A DNA stretch of 53,199 nucleotides, from NCBI GenBank assembly GCA_016928075.1, contig JAFGLJ010000008.1:1-53199 (forward strand), read 5' to 3'. A program made the position numbers and the translations under genes. This DNA comes from Bacteroidales bacterium (lineage in GTDB: Bacteria > Bacteroidota > Bacteroidia > Bacteroidales > VadinHA17). The notes under the pieces were generated by a model. The model saw only the letters and a list, made by a program, of their open reading frames with translations, did not search any database and was not told the DNA's origin. This document shows, piece after piece, positions 42,789-51,392 of the stretch (position 1 is the first letter of the stretch; every line of letters begins with the position of its first letter).

Positions 42789-45035
42789 TTATAGTTTTTC
42801 TTTAGTTTGATTTAGTTGTTTTATTAACTCTTTATAGGCAATACCTGCCTGACTTTTCATATCTTCCCATCCCGATTCAATTGAAATCCTTCCCCTGTAA
42901 TTTATTTTGCGCAGCGCATTGAAAAATGCAGCAAAATCCTCACCATGGGTGCCCGGTGCTGCTCTTCCTTCCTTCTCGGCAATATGAACATGCTTTATTA
43001 ATTTACCGTACCTGATAATATTTTCCGGATTCTCATTATCCATCTTCATATGATAGAAATCCGCCAGAAGAAGAAAATTAGGATGATCAATCTCCATAAC
43101 TATTTCACCACCTTCTTCGACTGAATTTACGAAATTACATTCTTTACTGTTCAATGGTTCAAGCACTATTGTGATTCCATTCTCAGCAGCAATTCGACCG
43201 AGTTCCTTACCCAGATTTATAAACTGTGCCTTTGCTTCCTCGTACGGAAAACCTTCAGGTATCTGCCTGGAGTCCCCGCTTCCGAAAACAATAATTTTCA
43301 CACCTGCTTTTTTTGCACGGGCAAATGCAACACGTGAATAATCAATTATAGCTTTATGATCAGCTTCAGGTCCAACACTTTTAAGGCTCCCCGGGAGGAA
43401 AGAGTTACAAGCTATAACTTTCAGTTTTGATGAATCCAGTTTGGCAAGGTTACCACGAAAAACATCATCGCCGAGATCAGGCACCAGAAACCTGCGGACA
43501 CTTTCCTCAATGTAGCTATAATCTGCATTAAAAAGAATTTCATTATCAGATATGCCTGTACATACTCCAAGAGGTATATCAATTGTATCAGAATTACCAT
43601 GCTCAACCTGGCTTTCTATCTTGAAGACCCAGGCATGCTGACACGGCAGTTCTGAAGGGTATATACACGGTGTTCTAACAATACACATTTCACCATCACA
43701 ACTCCAATTTATTTCTTTTTCATATCCCAGCATAGTAATATTGTTAACTTCATGAGAAGGCAATCCTTCAATTACAAGCTTATTTACCGGATATGTTGCA
43801 CAAATCACATAAAGATTATTTTTTTTGGCAGTGAAGTAAACATCGTCAGCCTTCCTGTCCGCGATATACGGTTTGGGAAATAATCCCACATCATCGGGCC
43901 GGGTGGTTCCATAAATAGCTTCACCATTAACTTTAAGCCATTCACCTATATCACGCAATCTCTGCTGTTGTATTACAGGTATTCGGCCGTCAGCTGCAGG
44001 TCCGACATTAAGTAACAGATTTCCTCCCCTGCTGACTATACTAATCAATTCTTCAATGAGTTCTTCAGATGTCCGGTAATCATCCAGGTTCTCTGCCCTG
44101 TTATATCCATAAGATCCACCTATTCCCCGACTTTCTTCCCATGGATGATCTTTTATTTCAGCATCAGCATATTCACTGGAAAAGTAATCACCATGAATTC
44201 CTGGCATACCTATGCAAAACCTATCATTGACCACAACTTCATCCTTAACCGGTGATTCATTATATAACCATGCAAGAAATTCCCGGGTACCCCAGAATTC
44301 GTCATCAAATTGCCACTCACCTGCATCTGAAAAGATAAGGCTCGGTTCATATTTATTTACCAGTTCTCTGAGTTGAGGATTACATATCTCATTAACATAG
44401 GTATCCAGGTCAACCCCATATTTTTTGACATATTTCATATTCACCTGATACTCATCACCACGCGGCACTGATTCCCAATCGGGAACAGAGTAATAAAGAC
44501 CCATTCTTAGACCTTCAGCCCGCACAGCCCGGGATAATTCACCAACTATATCCCTGTGTGGGCCAACGTCCATGCTGTTCCAATTCTTTTTATACTCAAC
44601 ATCTGTTGGCCAGAGGCAATATCCGTCATGATGTTTAGAAGTAAGCACTACATATCTAGCCCCTGCTTTTTTGAATGTCTTAGCCCAGAATTCGGGATCC
44701 CAGAGTTCAGCCCTGAAGAGAGGGCCGAAGGCATGGTAATCAAAATCTTTACCATAGTTTTTCTCATGGAATTCCCTGCCGCCATTTTCATCATTTTCCA
44801 TAACCCTGGCATAATACCATTCAGCATAAGAAGCATATCTCTCTGATTCGAGCATACGCCATGCCGGGACTGAATACACTCCCCAATGAATGAATATTCC
44901 GAATTTTGCTTCCTGGAACCACCCGGGAATGGGCCTGCTGTCGAGAGATTTCCAGTCCGGTTGATAGGTCTGTGCCTTCAATCCATTTGCTGTGAGAATA
45001 ATACACAGAATAAGTTGAATGAATCTATTTCTCAT
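42789..45035 (-). CDS. GH29 alpha-L-fucosidase fused to a sugar-phosphate isomerase/epimerase-like TIM barrel
   Basis: This 748-residue protein combines two enzymes. After a Sec signal peptide (LILCIILTANGLKAQ), residues 25-475 are a GH29 fucosidase: FGIFIHWGVYSVPAW, LTSKHHDGYCLWP, the probable nucleophile D237 in LIFSDAGEWQ, and SRGGNLLLNVGPAADG. Residues 485-740 resemble xylose-isomerase-like (AP-endonuclease-2 fold) proteins: CTGISDNEILFNADYSYIEESVRRF, then metal-binding E in TIVLEPLNSKECN, D in LLLADFYHMKMD, H in IKHVHIAEKEG and E in RISIESGWED. The joint reading frame is continuous. The second domain is usually a separate exported protein. It is the first gene of the fucosidase-oxidoreductase-sulfatase operon. 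Confidence 0.86.
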   Translation of the reverse strand: MRNRFIQLILCIILTANGLKAQTYQPDWKSLDSRPIPGWFQEAKFGIFIHWGVYSVPAWRMLESERYASYAEWYYARVMENDENGGREFHEKNYGKDFDYHAFGPLFRAELWDPEFWAKTFKKAGARYVVLTSKHHDGYCLWPTDVEYKKNWNSMDVGPHRDIVGELSRAVRAEGLRMGLYYSVPDWESVPRGDEYQVNMKYVKKYGVDLDTYVNEICNPQLRELVNKYEPSLIFSDAGEWQFDDEFWGTREFLAWLYNESPVKDEVVVNDRFCIGMPGIHGDYFSSEYADAEIKDHPWEESRGIGGSYGYNRAENLDDYRTSEELIEELISIVSRGGNLLLNVGPAADGRIPVIQQQRLRDIGEWLKVNGEAIYGTTRPDDVGLFPKPYIADRKADDVYFTAKKNNLYVICATYPVNKLVIEGLPSHEVNNITMLGYEKEINWSCDGEMCIVRTPCIYPSELPCQHAWVFKIESQVEHGNSDTIDIPLGVCTGISDNEILFNADYSYIEESVRRFLVPDLGDDVFRGNLAKLDSSKLKVIACNSFLPGSLKSVGPEADHKAIIDYSRVAFARAKKAGVKIIVFGSGDSRQIPEGFPYEEAKAQFINLGKELGRIAAENGITIVLEPLNSKECNFVNSVEEGGEIVMEIDHPNFLLLADFYHMKMDNENPENIIRYGKLIKHVHIAEKEGRAAPGTHGEDFAAFFNALRKINYRGRISIESGWEDMKSQAGIAYKELIKQLNQTKEKL

Positions 45036-45095
45036 ATAGAATAATTTGTATTTTACCTTTGATATACAGCAAATTATTTATTTACAGATCCCTTA

Positions 45096-46979
45096 TTACT
45101 TCTTTACAACCGGCAGCTTAATGACTGAAGGATAATCCTTCGAATGATGTATTGAATTTGTAGCCACAAGACCTTCTGATTCGTCGTAATTATTACCACC
45201 AGTATTCAGATTTCTATCGAAGCGAGGGAAATTGCTGCTGGATACTTCAATACGTATCCTGTGTCTTTTCGCAAAATAGTTACTTGTGGCCATTGGTGTC
45301 ATCTCTATCTTATATACTTCCCCCGGTTTCATGAATACTTCCCTGTCATAACCTTCCCTGTATCTTGCTCTCTGAATTGTTTCATCCAGGTTAAAGGCAC
45401 GACCGTCGGGGTATACATCGATAAGCTTAACCGTGAAGTCAGTATCTTTTACATCGGAAGAAACATATAAAACTGTTTCAATGAAGCCACTTATTTCAAT
45501 ACCTTCTTCAAGTACCTCAGAGGTATATACAAGGATATCATTTCTCATTTCCATGGCACGCTGATCAAAAGAACCTACTTCTATTGCGTTACCATAGCAG
45601 CAGAAATTACCACCGTATGAGGTTACCGGGTTAGATGGATCGTAGATAAATGTATCAGGGTTATTCTTCTTACCAGGTTGTTTTGTACTTAACACTCCAT
45701 CACCATTAAGACTGTTGGCTTTACCCCCACTATTGAGATAGTAATTAACCATCTCCGCATTATCAGGTGGCCAATTATCTGCGGTCTGCCATTTATTCAG
45801 TCCCATCGTGTAATACTGTACATAGGGAAGGTTTTCAGTAAATCCATTATCATTCCCTTTGAGCCAGTAGTCAAACCAACCATAAATCAGGCTATCATAA
45901 TTCATTCTTGCATCCCCTATATATCTTTCCCCGATAACCATATTTTCTGAATCGCGCCAGAAACCACAGTGTTGTGATGGCGCGATCACCATGTACTGGT
46001 TATCAGCTATTTCACTGTCTTCAATATTATTACGTATATGATTCACCATGGCAATATTTGGACTTGAGGCAATATCATACCATGAGATAAACCAGAATCC
46101 TGGTGTGCCAAAGGGCATATCATCGTGGTATAATCCTCCTTCATACCATATATCATCATCAGGTTTTCTGGTCATCATTTCCTTCCAGATATTCTGTGAT
46201 GCTCCCAGGTAATTGAACAGATCAATTATTGGCAGGTGCCAGAATGCTTCAGACCAGTCTACTTCAGGCATCTCAGGATCCAGGTCATAAAAGCGCTGTA
46301 TTCTCAATAGATCTTCCTGATTAATTCCTGCCGGTGGCCTAGGCCTGTATATATCATGCTGTGTATAATACAACCAATTCGAAAAGAGCAGTTGAAGTGC
46401 TCCTCCGCGGTACCAGTTGCCCTGTTCATAGTATTCATCAATTCGTCCTACTCCGGCGCCAAAACCCATAGGTACAACAGCAGCATGTGCAGGATGGTCG
46501 AGTGATGCAACTGCCATTTGCCATTCAGCGGTAGATGAACATCCCTGGGTCCCTATTCTTCCATTACACCATTCCTGTTCGGCCATCCAGCTGAAAGCGT
46601 CATAACCATCGGTCAGCGGTACACCAAGAATATCCCAATCACCCTCCGAAAAATACCTGCCCCTCTCATTCTGAATCACATATGCATAACCCCTTGATAC
46701 GGCTGCATAAGCATTTCCAAATATTCTGGTATTCGGTTCGCCATCCTGGTAGGCATTGAAATTATAAGGTGTCCGTACGAAAATAACCGGTACAGGTTCA
46801 TCCGTTTTTGGCCTGTAAATATCGGTGGATAACCTTACACCATCTCGCATAGGCATCATTACCTTCTGCTCAATTATTGCGATCTCTTTAAGATCTTCAA
46901 GAGTTATATACTGTCCAGTTGCACTCGGGAATAGTGAAAACAGGAATAGACTGAATAATAAATTTCTGAGGTACTTCAT
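45096..46979 (-). CDS. CocE/NonD family S15-type hydrolase, exported
   Basis: The start at 46979 (627 residues) gives a clear signal peptide, MKYLRNLLFSLFLFSLFPSATGQ; the start at 47006 would add nine residues. The catalytic serine is S148 in IGTQGCSSTAEWQMA, matching the G-x-S-x-x pattern of cocaine esterase/X-Pro dipeptidyl-peptidase relatives. MMPMRDGVRLSTDIYRP is the typical N-terminal strand motif. The C-terminal X-Pro-peptidase-like jelly roll includes ISGFIETVLYVSSDVKDTDFTVKLIDVYPDG. It may hydrolyse glutaryl-7-ACA-like amides, esters or peptides. It lies 60 bp upstream of the fucosidase gene, so it may head the same transcript and could remove acyl esters from the glycan. Confidence 0.86.
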   Translation of the reverse strand: MKYLRNLLFSLFLFSLFPSATGQYITLEDLKEIAIIEQKVMMPMRDGVRLSTDIYRPKTDEPVPVIFVRTPYNFNAYQDGEPNTRIFGNAYAAVSRGYAYVIQNERGRYFSEGDWDILGVPLTDGYDAFSWMAEQEWCNGRIGTQGCSSTAEWQMAVASLDHPAHAAVVPMGFGAGVGRIDEYYEQGNWYRGGALQLLFSNWLYYTQHDIYRPRPPAGINQEDLLRIQRFYDLDPEMPEVDWSEAFWHLPIIDLFNYLGASQNIWKEMMTRKPDDDIWYEGGLYHDDMPFGTPGFWFISWYDIASSPNIAMVNHIRNNIEDSEIADNQYMVIAPSQHCGFWRDSENMVIGERYIGDARMNYDSLIYGWFDYWLKGNDNGFTENLPYVQYYTMGLNKWQTADNWPPDNAEMVNYYLNSGGKANSLNGDGVLSTKQPGKKNNPDTFIYDPSNPVTSYGGNFCCYGNAIEVGSFDQRAMEMRNDILVYTSEVLEEGIEISGFIETVLYVSSDVKDTDFTVKLIDVYPDGRAFNLDETIQRARYREGYDREVFMKPGEVYKIEMTPMATSNYFAKRHRIRIEVSSSNFPRFDRNLNTGGNNYDESEGLVATNSIHHSKDYPSVIKLPVVKK

Positions 46980-47050
46980 ATGATTGGTTATTGTTTCGTT
47001 TAGCATTATTCATTTATCTAAAGTAAGAAATTTTCACTCATATCAGCCGT

Positions 47051-47413
47051 TCAGCCCCGTAATTGGTACTTCCTGTCCGCATTTATTGAATAAAATACTA
47101 TGTCTTTTTGATTAACACCAAGGTTCTTGGAAATCATTTTGCACTTAGCTTTTAATAAAAAGAATACTTTCTTTTCTACATTCGATAAAGCTTCATAGTT
47201 GCCCTGTCCCTTGCTGATGATCATTTCAGCCTGCTCAGATCTTTCAATGAATTCATCATTGCATAACCGTAAAACCGCACCCGGAGCCGTTGAACCCGAA
47301 GATATCAATTCAGCTACCCGGTGCAGGCCTGAGGCAACAGCATCTGTCACCAGACGACCTGCCTTTAATGCCTGGTCAACGAAACAGGGAAAACAATCCA
47401 GATAGGTTTTCAT
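47051..47413 (-). pseudogene. DUF89/ARMT1-like protein with a large internal deletion
   Basis: The 120-residue frame joins the extreme N-terminus of the DUF89 family (MKTYLDCFPCFVDQALKAGRL, with the C-x-x-C motif) directly to its C-terminal end (AELISSGSTAPGAVLRLCNDEF and MIISKGQGNYEALSNVEKKVFFLLKAKC). Intact members have about 280-300 residues. The central part, including the DNAGE metal-binding motif of these metal-dependent phosphatases, is missing, so about 170 residues appear lost between residues 25 and 32. The remnant is in frame but cannot be an active phosphatase. Whether a short product is made is unknown. It ends 71 bp from the CocE-like start. Confidence 0.75.
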
Positions 47414-47627
47414 TATTTGTTTGTATTAAATGGCTTTTGATATAAAGGGATAAAATTACTCTGATTTGAATGAGATGCAAAATGAACCGGCAAATTAAAT
47501 AAGGCCCCACCAGATGATTCTCAATTTATCAACTGATGCAAGGAGAGATATTAAATAACATGGACAACAAAAATGTTAATAAGCAATAATCCATTATATT
47601 TATTCACTCTTAATAAAACATTGGAAA

Positions 47628-50150
47628 ATGAAAAAGATTTTCTTTTTATCCTCACTCGTAATAATATTGTTAAATATTAATGCCCAGGACATTAAGTCAC
47701 CTGAGGAATTTCTTGGCTATGAATTGGGTACTCAGTTTACCCTTCATCACCAGGCTGTTGATTATTTCAAATATGTTGCAGACAATTCCGATTATGTCAG
47801 CTATATCTCATATGGAAAAACCTATGAAGGAAGGGAGCTGGGAGTTGTATTTGTTTCCTCTCCTGAAAATCTTGCTGACCTGGAACAGATAAGAAAATCC
47901 AACCTGATTAATACAGGTTTCCTCGATGGTGAAGAAGGAGGTAAACAAATGCCACTGGTCTGGCTGAGCTATAATGTTCATGGTAATGAATCGGTGGGTA
48001 TGGAAGCAGCACTGAAAACCCTTTATACGCTTGTAACCAAATCATATGAGGGGTCAGGTGACTGGCTTGAGGAATGCATTATAATTATCGATCCCTGCCA
48101 GAATCCAGACGGCAGGGACCTTTATGCCAACAGGTACAGAAGGTCACAATCGGTTAAACCCAATCCCAATCCCGATGACTGGCAGCATCACCAGGGCTGG
48201 CCAAGTGCAAGGTTAAACCATTATCTTTTTGACCTTAACCGGGACTGGGTATGGCAAACACAGGCAGAGACGGAACAGCGCCTGAATCTGTACAATCAAT
48301 ATATGCCGCATGTTCATGCTGATTTTCATGAGATGGGTTCCGGATCACCATTCTTCTTTGCTCCGGGTGCTGATCCATGGCATGAGGTAATAACACCCTG
48401 GCAGCGTGAGTTCCATGAGCTCACAGGCAAAGCAAATGCAGAATTATTCGATGAATCATACAAACTCTACTTCACCAAGGAGAGTTTTGATCTTTTCTGC
48501 CCCAGCTTCGGTGATACATGGCCATTGTTTAACGGGGCAATGGGATTCACCTATGAGCAGGGGGGCGGTGGTTACGCCGGCCTGGCGCTCGATAATGAAA
48601 CCGGTGATACACTTACCCTGGCCGACAGGATAGAAGGTCATTTCCTTGCTACAATGGCCACCATAAAGGTAAGTTATGAAAACAGGGAAAAACTAATAAC
48701 CGAATTCAATAATTTCTTCAGGTCAGGACTTGATAAACCCATCTTTGAATATGAATCGGTGATAATAAAAGGTGACAATGACAAAGCAACTATCGCCAGT
48801 CTATTAAAATTGCTTGAAAAGAACCAGGTAAGGTACAGCCTTGCCGGCAATACAGGAAAAACTTATAAAGCATTTGACTACCTGGCAAACAAGGAAGGAC
48901 AGGTGAAAATTACTGAAGGTGATATACTGGTAAGTGCCAGGCAACCCCAGTCGCACCTTATGAAAGTATTATTTGAACCCGATTCAAAATACGTTGATTC
49001 ACTGAGCTATGACCTTACAGCATGGTCACTTCCCTATGTATATAATATCAAAGCCTATGCAGTAAAAGACAGAATCCAGGAGTCTGACAGGAAACCTGAT
49101 TTAGTTACTGAGAAAAACGAGGTGCCGGAAAGTAAGCCATATGCATATATAGCTGACATCCAGGGTTTTAATCAAATAAAATTTATAACCGCCCTTCTTA
49201 AGGACAAAATCAGGGTGAGAAGCATGCTTAAGCCATTCTCAGCATCGGATAAAGAGTTCAGAAGGGGCAGTCTCATAATTGCCAGGGGTGACAATCTGAA
49301 TATTAAAGGTGACTTTGACAGTAAGGTGGTTGAATCAGCAAATAATGCTGATATTAAGTTATATCCAGTCCCAACAGGTATGGTTCAGAAGGGCAAGGAT
49401 TTCGGATCCAACTATTCGAATCTGAAATATAAGCCAGAAATAGCACTCATAGGAGGGGAAGGAGTATCAACAGGTGGATTTGGCGAACTATGGTATTTTC
49501 TTGAAAGAGAAGTAGAATATCCTTTTACGATTATCGGACTGGATTACATTTCCTCTGTAAACCTGACTGAGTATGATGTAATATTATTACCATCAGGTTC
49601 ATATTCACAACAGAAAGAACAACTGACAGAATTTGTAAAACAGGGTGGCCGCCTCATAGTTTTTGAGGATGCTATTAAACTGTTTGCATCAGAAGAATCA
49701 ACAAATCTGTATAAGGCAGTGGATGCAAGAAAGAAAGAAAAGGAGAAAGAAGAAAAAAAGCTGGCAAGCAGCGATACCACTCATCTGAAAAAGTTTGAGA
49801 ACCAGAGAAGGGAAATGCTGAAAGAAAGATCTGCTGGAAGTATATACAGGATAGGAGTGGATGATACCCATCCATACGTTTTCGGATTGGGTAAAGAATG
49901 GTTTATGATGAAAACATCCTCGGATCATTATCCCTTCCTCGCCAAAGGTAACAATATAGCGTATATCCTGAACAATGAGCCGGTAGCAGGGTTTGCAGGA
50001 AATGAATTCCAGGAAGATGTGAAAAACACGATTGCTGTAGCCAGTGAAAATATAGGAAGAGGAGAAGTGATATATATTACTGATTCACCATATTACCGCG
50101 CTTACTGGAAAAGTGGCAGGATACTCCTGGGAAATATTTTATTCAGGTAA
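47628..50150 (+). CDS. M14 family zinc carboxypeptidase with C-terminal amidotransferase-like domain
   Basis: The 840-residue exported protein (signal MKKIFFLSSLVIILLNINAQ) has the M14 zinc site H118-G-N-E121 in SYNVHGNESVG, third ligand H234 in DFHEMGSGSPFFF, and probable catalytic E310 in FTYEQGGGGYAG. NPDGRDLYANRYRR and FDLNRDWVW are conserved in the Bacteroidota branch of this family. The zinc domain covers about 25-345. From about 600 the sequence (ALIGGEGVSTGGFGELWYFLE, DVILLPSGSYSQQKEQL) resembles a class I glutamine amidotransferase-like fold, lacking an obvious catalytic cysteine. It is the first gene of a peptidase operon, two bases from peptidase T. Confidence 0.9.
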   Translation: MKKIFFLSSLVIILLNINAQDIKSPEEFLGYELGTQFTLHHQAVDYFKYVADNSDYVSYISYGKTYEGRELGVVFVSSPENLADLEQIRKSNLINTGFLDGEEGGKQMPLVWLSYNVHGNESVGMEAALKTLYTLVTKSYEGSGDWLEECIIIIDPCQNPDGRDLYANRYRRSQSVKPNPNPDDWQHHQGWPSARLNHYLFDLNRDWVWQTQAETEQRLNLYNQYMPHVHADFHEMGSGSPFFFAPGADPWHEVITPWQREFHELTGKANAELFDESYKLYFTKESFDLFCPSFGDTWPLFNGAMGFTYEQGGGGYAGLALDNETGDTLTLADRIEGHFLATMATIKVSYENREKLITEFNNFFRSGLDKPIFEYESVIIKGDNDKATIASLLKLLEKNQVRYSLAGNTGKTYKAFDYLANKEGQVKITEGDILVSARQPQSHLMKVLFEPDSKYVDSLSYDLTAWSLPYVYNIKAYAVKDRIQESDRKPDLVTEKNEVPESKPYAYIADIQGFNQIKFITALLKDKIRVRSMLKPFSASDKEFRRGSLIIARGDNLNIKGDFDSKVVESANNADIKLYPVPTGMVQKGKDFGSNYSNLKYKPEIALIGGEGVSTGGFGELWYFLEREVEYPFTIIGLDYISSVNLTEYDVILLPSGSYSQQKEQLTEFVKQGGRLIVFEDAIKLFASEESTNLYKAVDARKKEKEKEEKKLASSDTTHLKKFENQRREMLKERSAGSIYRIGVDDTHPYVFGLGKEWFMMKTSSDHYPFLAKGNNIAYILNNEPVAGFAGNEFQEDVKNTIAVASENIGRGEVIYITDSPYYRAYWKSGRILLGNILFR

Positions 50151-50152
50151 AA

Positions 50153-51382
50153 ATGGAAAAAGTTGTTGAAAGGTTTGTTTCATATGCCAGGATAGATACA
50201 CAATCAGACGAAAACTCAGAGAATTGTCCAAGCACAGGTAAGCAACTGTACCTGGCAAAAGTTCTGAAGGAAGAAATGGAAGGAATGGGCATGAGTGAAG
50301 TTAGCCTGGACAACAATGGATACCTTACTGCATCCCTGCCTTCCAATTCGCAAAAACAGTTACCCGTTCTTGGTCTCATCGCACATATGGATACAAGTCC
50401 TGACATGAGCGGTAAAAATGTCAATCCTCAAATGGTGCATAACTACGATGGGAAAGATATTGTTCTCAATAAAAGTAAAAATGTAGTGTTAAGTCCTGAG
50501 GATTTCCCAGACCTTAAGAAATATACTGGCCTCGACCTGATTACGACAGATGGGAATACACTGCTTGGCGCGGATGATAAAGCCGGCATCGCGGAAATAC
50601 TTACAGCTATAGAATATATTATTGATAATCCCGGCATTGAACATGGCAAAATAAGAATTGGATTCACCCCTGATGAAGAAATTGGAAGGGGAGCGGATAA
50701 GTTTGATGTATATGCTTTCGGGGCAGATTTTGCATACACTGTCGATGGAGGTGAAGAAGGAGAACTTGAGTATGAGAATTTCAATGCTGCACTGGCTGTA
50801 ATAGAATTAAAGGGAAGAAATGTTCACCCCGGAACAGCCAAGGACCAGATGATAAATTCAATTCACCTGGCATGTGAATTCAACTCAATGTTGCCGCCCC
50901 AGGCAAGACCGGAACACACTGAAGGCTACGAGGGTTTTTTTCACCTGATCGATGTCAAAGGTGAGGTGGAAAAATCCACCCTAAGGTACCTGATACGCGA
51001 TCATGATGCTGAGAAATTTGAAGAAAAGAAAATCCTGTTAAGAAATATTACCGGTTTCATGAATAAGAAATATGGTAAAAAGAGAATCAAGCTGAATATA
51101 AAAGATCAGTACTTAAACATGAGGGATAAAATAGCGGATCATTATCATATTGTAGAATTAGCCGGAAAAGCAATGGAACAGGCCGGAGTAAAGCCACTGG
51201 TAAGACCTGTCAGAGGAGGAACAGACGGGGCGAGATTGTCGTATATGGGACTGCCATGCCCTAATATCTTTACAGGAGGACATAATTACCATGGAAGATT
51301 TGAATTCATCCCGGTCAGGTCAATGATTAATTCGGTAAAAACCATAATAAATATCATTAAGCTTATTCCCGAATCATATTAA
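50153..51382 (+). CDS. pepT: Peptidase T (tripeptide aminopeptidase, M20B)
   Basis: At 409 residues this is full length for PepT, a cytoplasmic enzyme that removes the N-terminal residue of tripeptides. The co-catalytic zinc site is complete: H78 and D80 in LIAHMDTSPD, D141 in LGADDKAGIAEIL, E175 and E176 in PDEEIGRGADKFD, D198 in YTVDGGEEGE, and a final histidine in GGHNYHGRFEF. VHPGTAKDQMINSIHLA is the dimerisation-domain motif. It lies between the M14 and M28 peptidase genes (2-bp and 10-bp gaps). It would finish off tripeptides made by the exported peptidases in the same operon. Confidence 0.96.
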   Translation: MEKVVERFVSYARIDTQSDENSENCPSTGKQLYLAKVLKEEMEGMGMSEVSLDNNGYLTASLPSNSQKQLPVLGLIAHMDTSPDMSGKNVNPQMVHNYDGKDIVLNKSKNVVLSPEDFPDLKKYTGLDLITTDGNTLLGADDKAGIAEILTAIEYIIDNPGIEHGKIRIGFTPDEEIGRGADKFDVYAFGADFAYTVDGGEEGELEYENFNAALAVIELKGRNVHPGTAKDQMINSIHLACEFNSMLPPQARPEHTEGYEGFFHLIDVKGEVEKSTLRYLIRDHDAEKFEEKKILLRNITGFMNKKYGKKRIKLNIKDQYLNMRDKIADHYHIVELAGKAMEQAGVKPLVRPVRGGTDGARLSYMGLPCPNIFTGGHNYHGRFEFIPVRSMINSVKTIINIIKLIPESY

Positions 51383-51392
51383 AAATTAACCT

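Noticed and set aside
47595..47602. TATATTTA as a promoter for the M14 operon
   Set aside because: The last base differs from TAnnTTTG and no TTG lies at the right distance.
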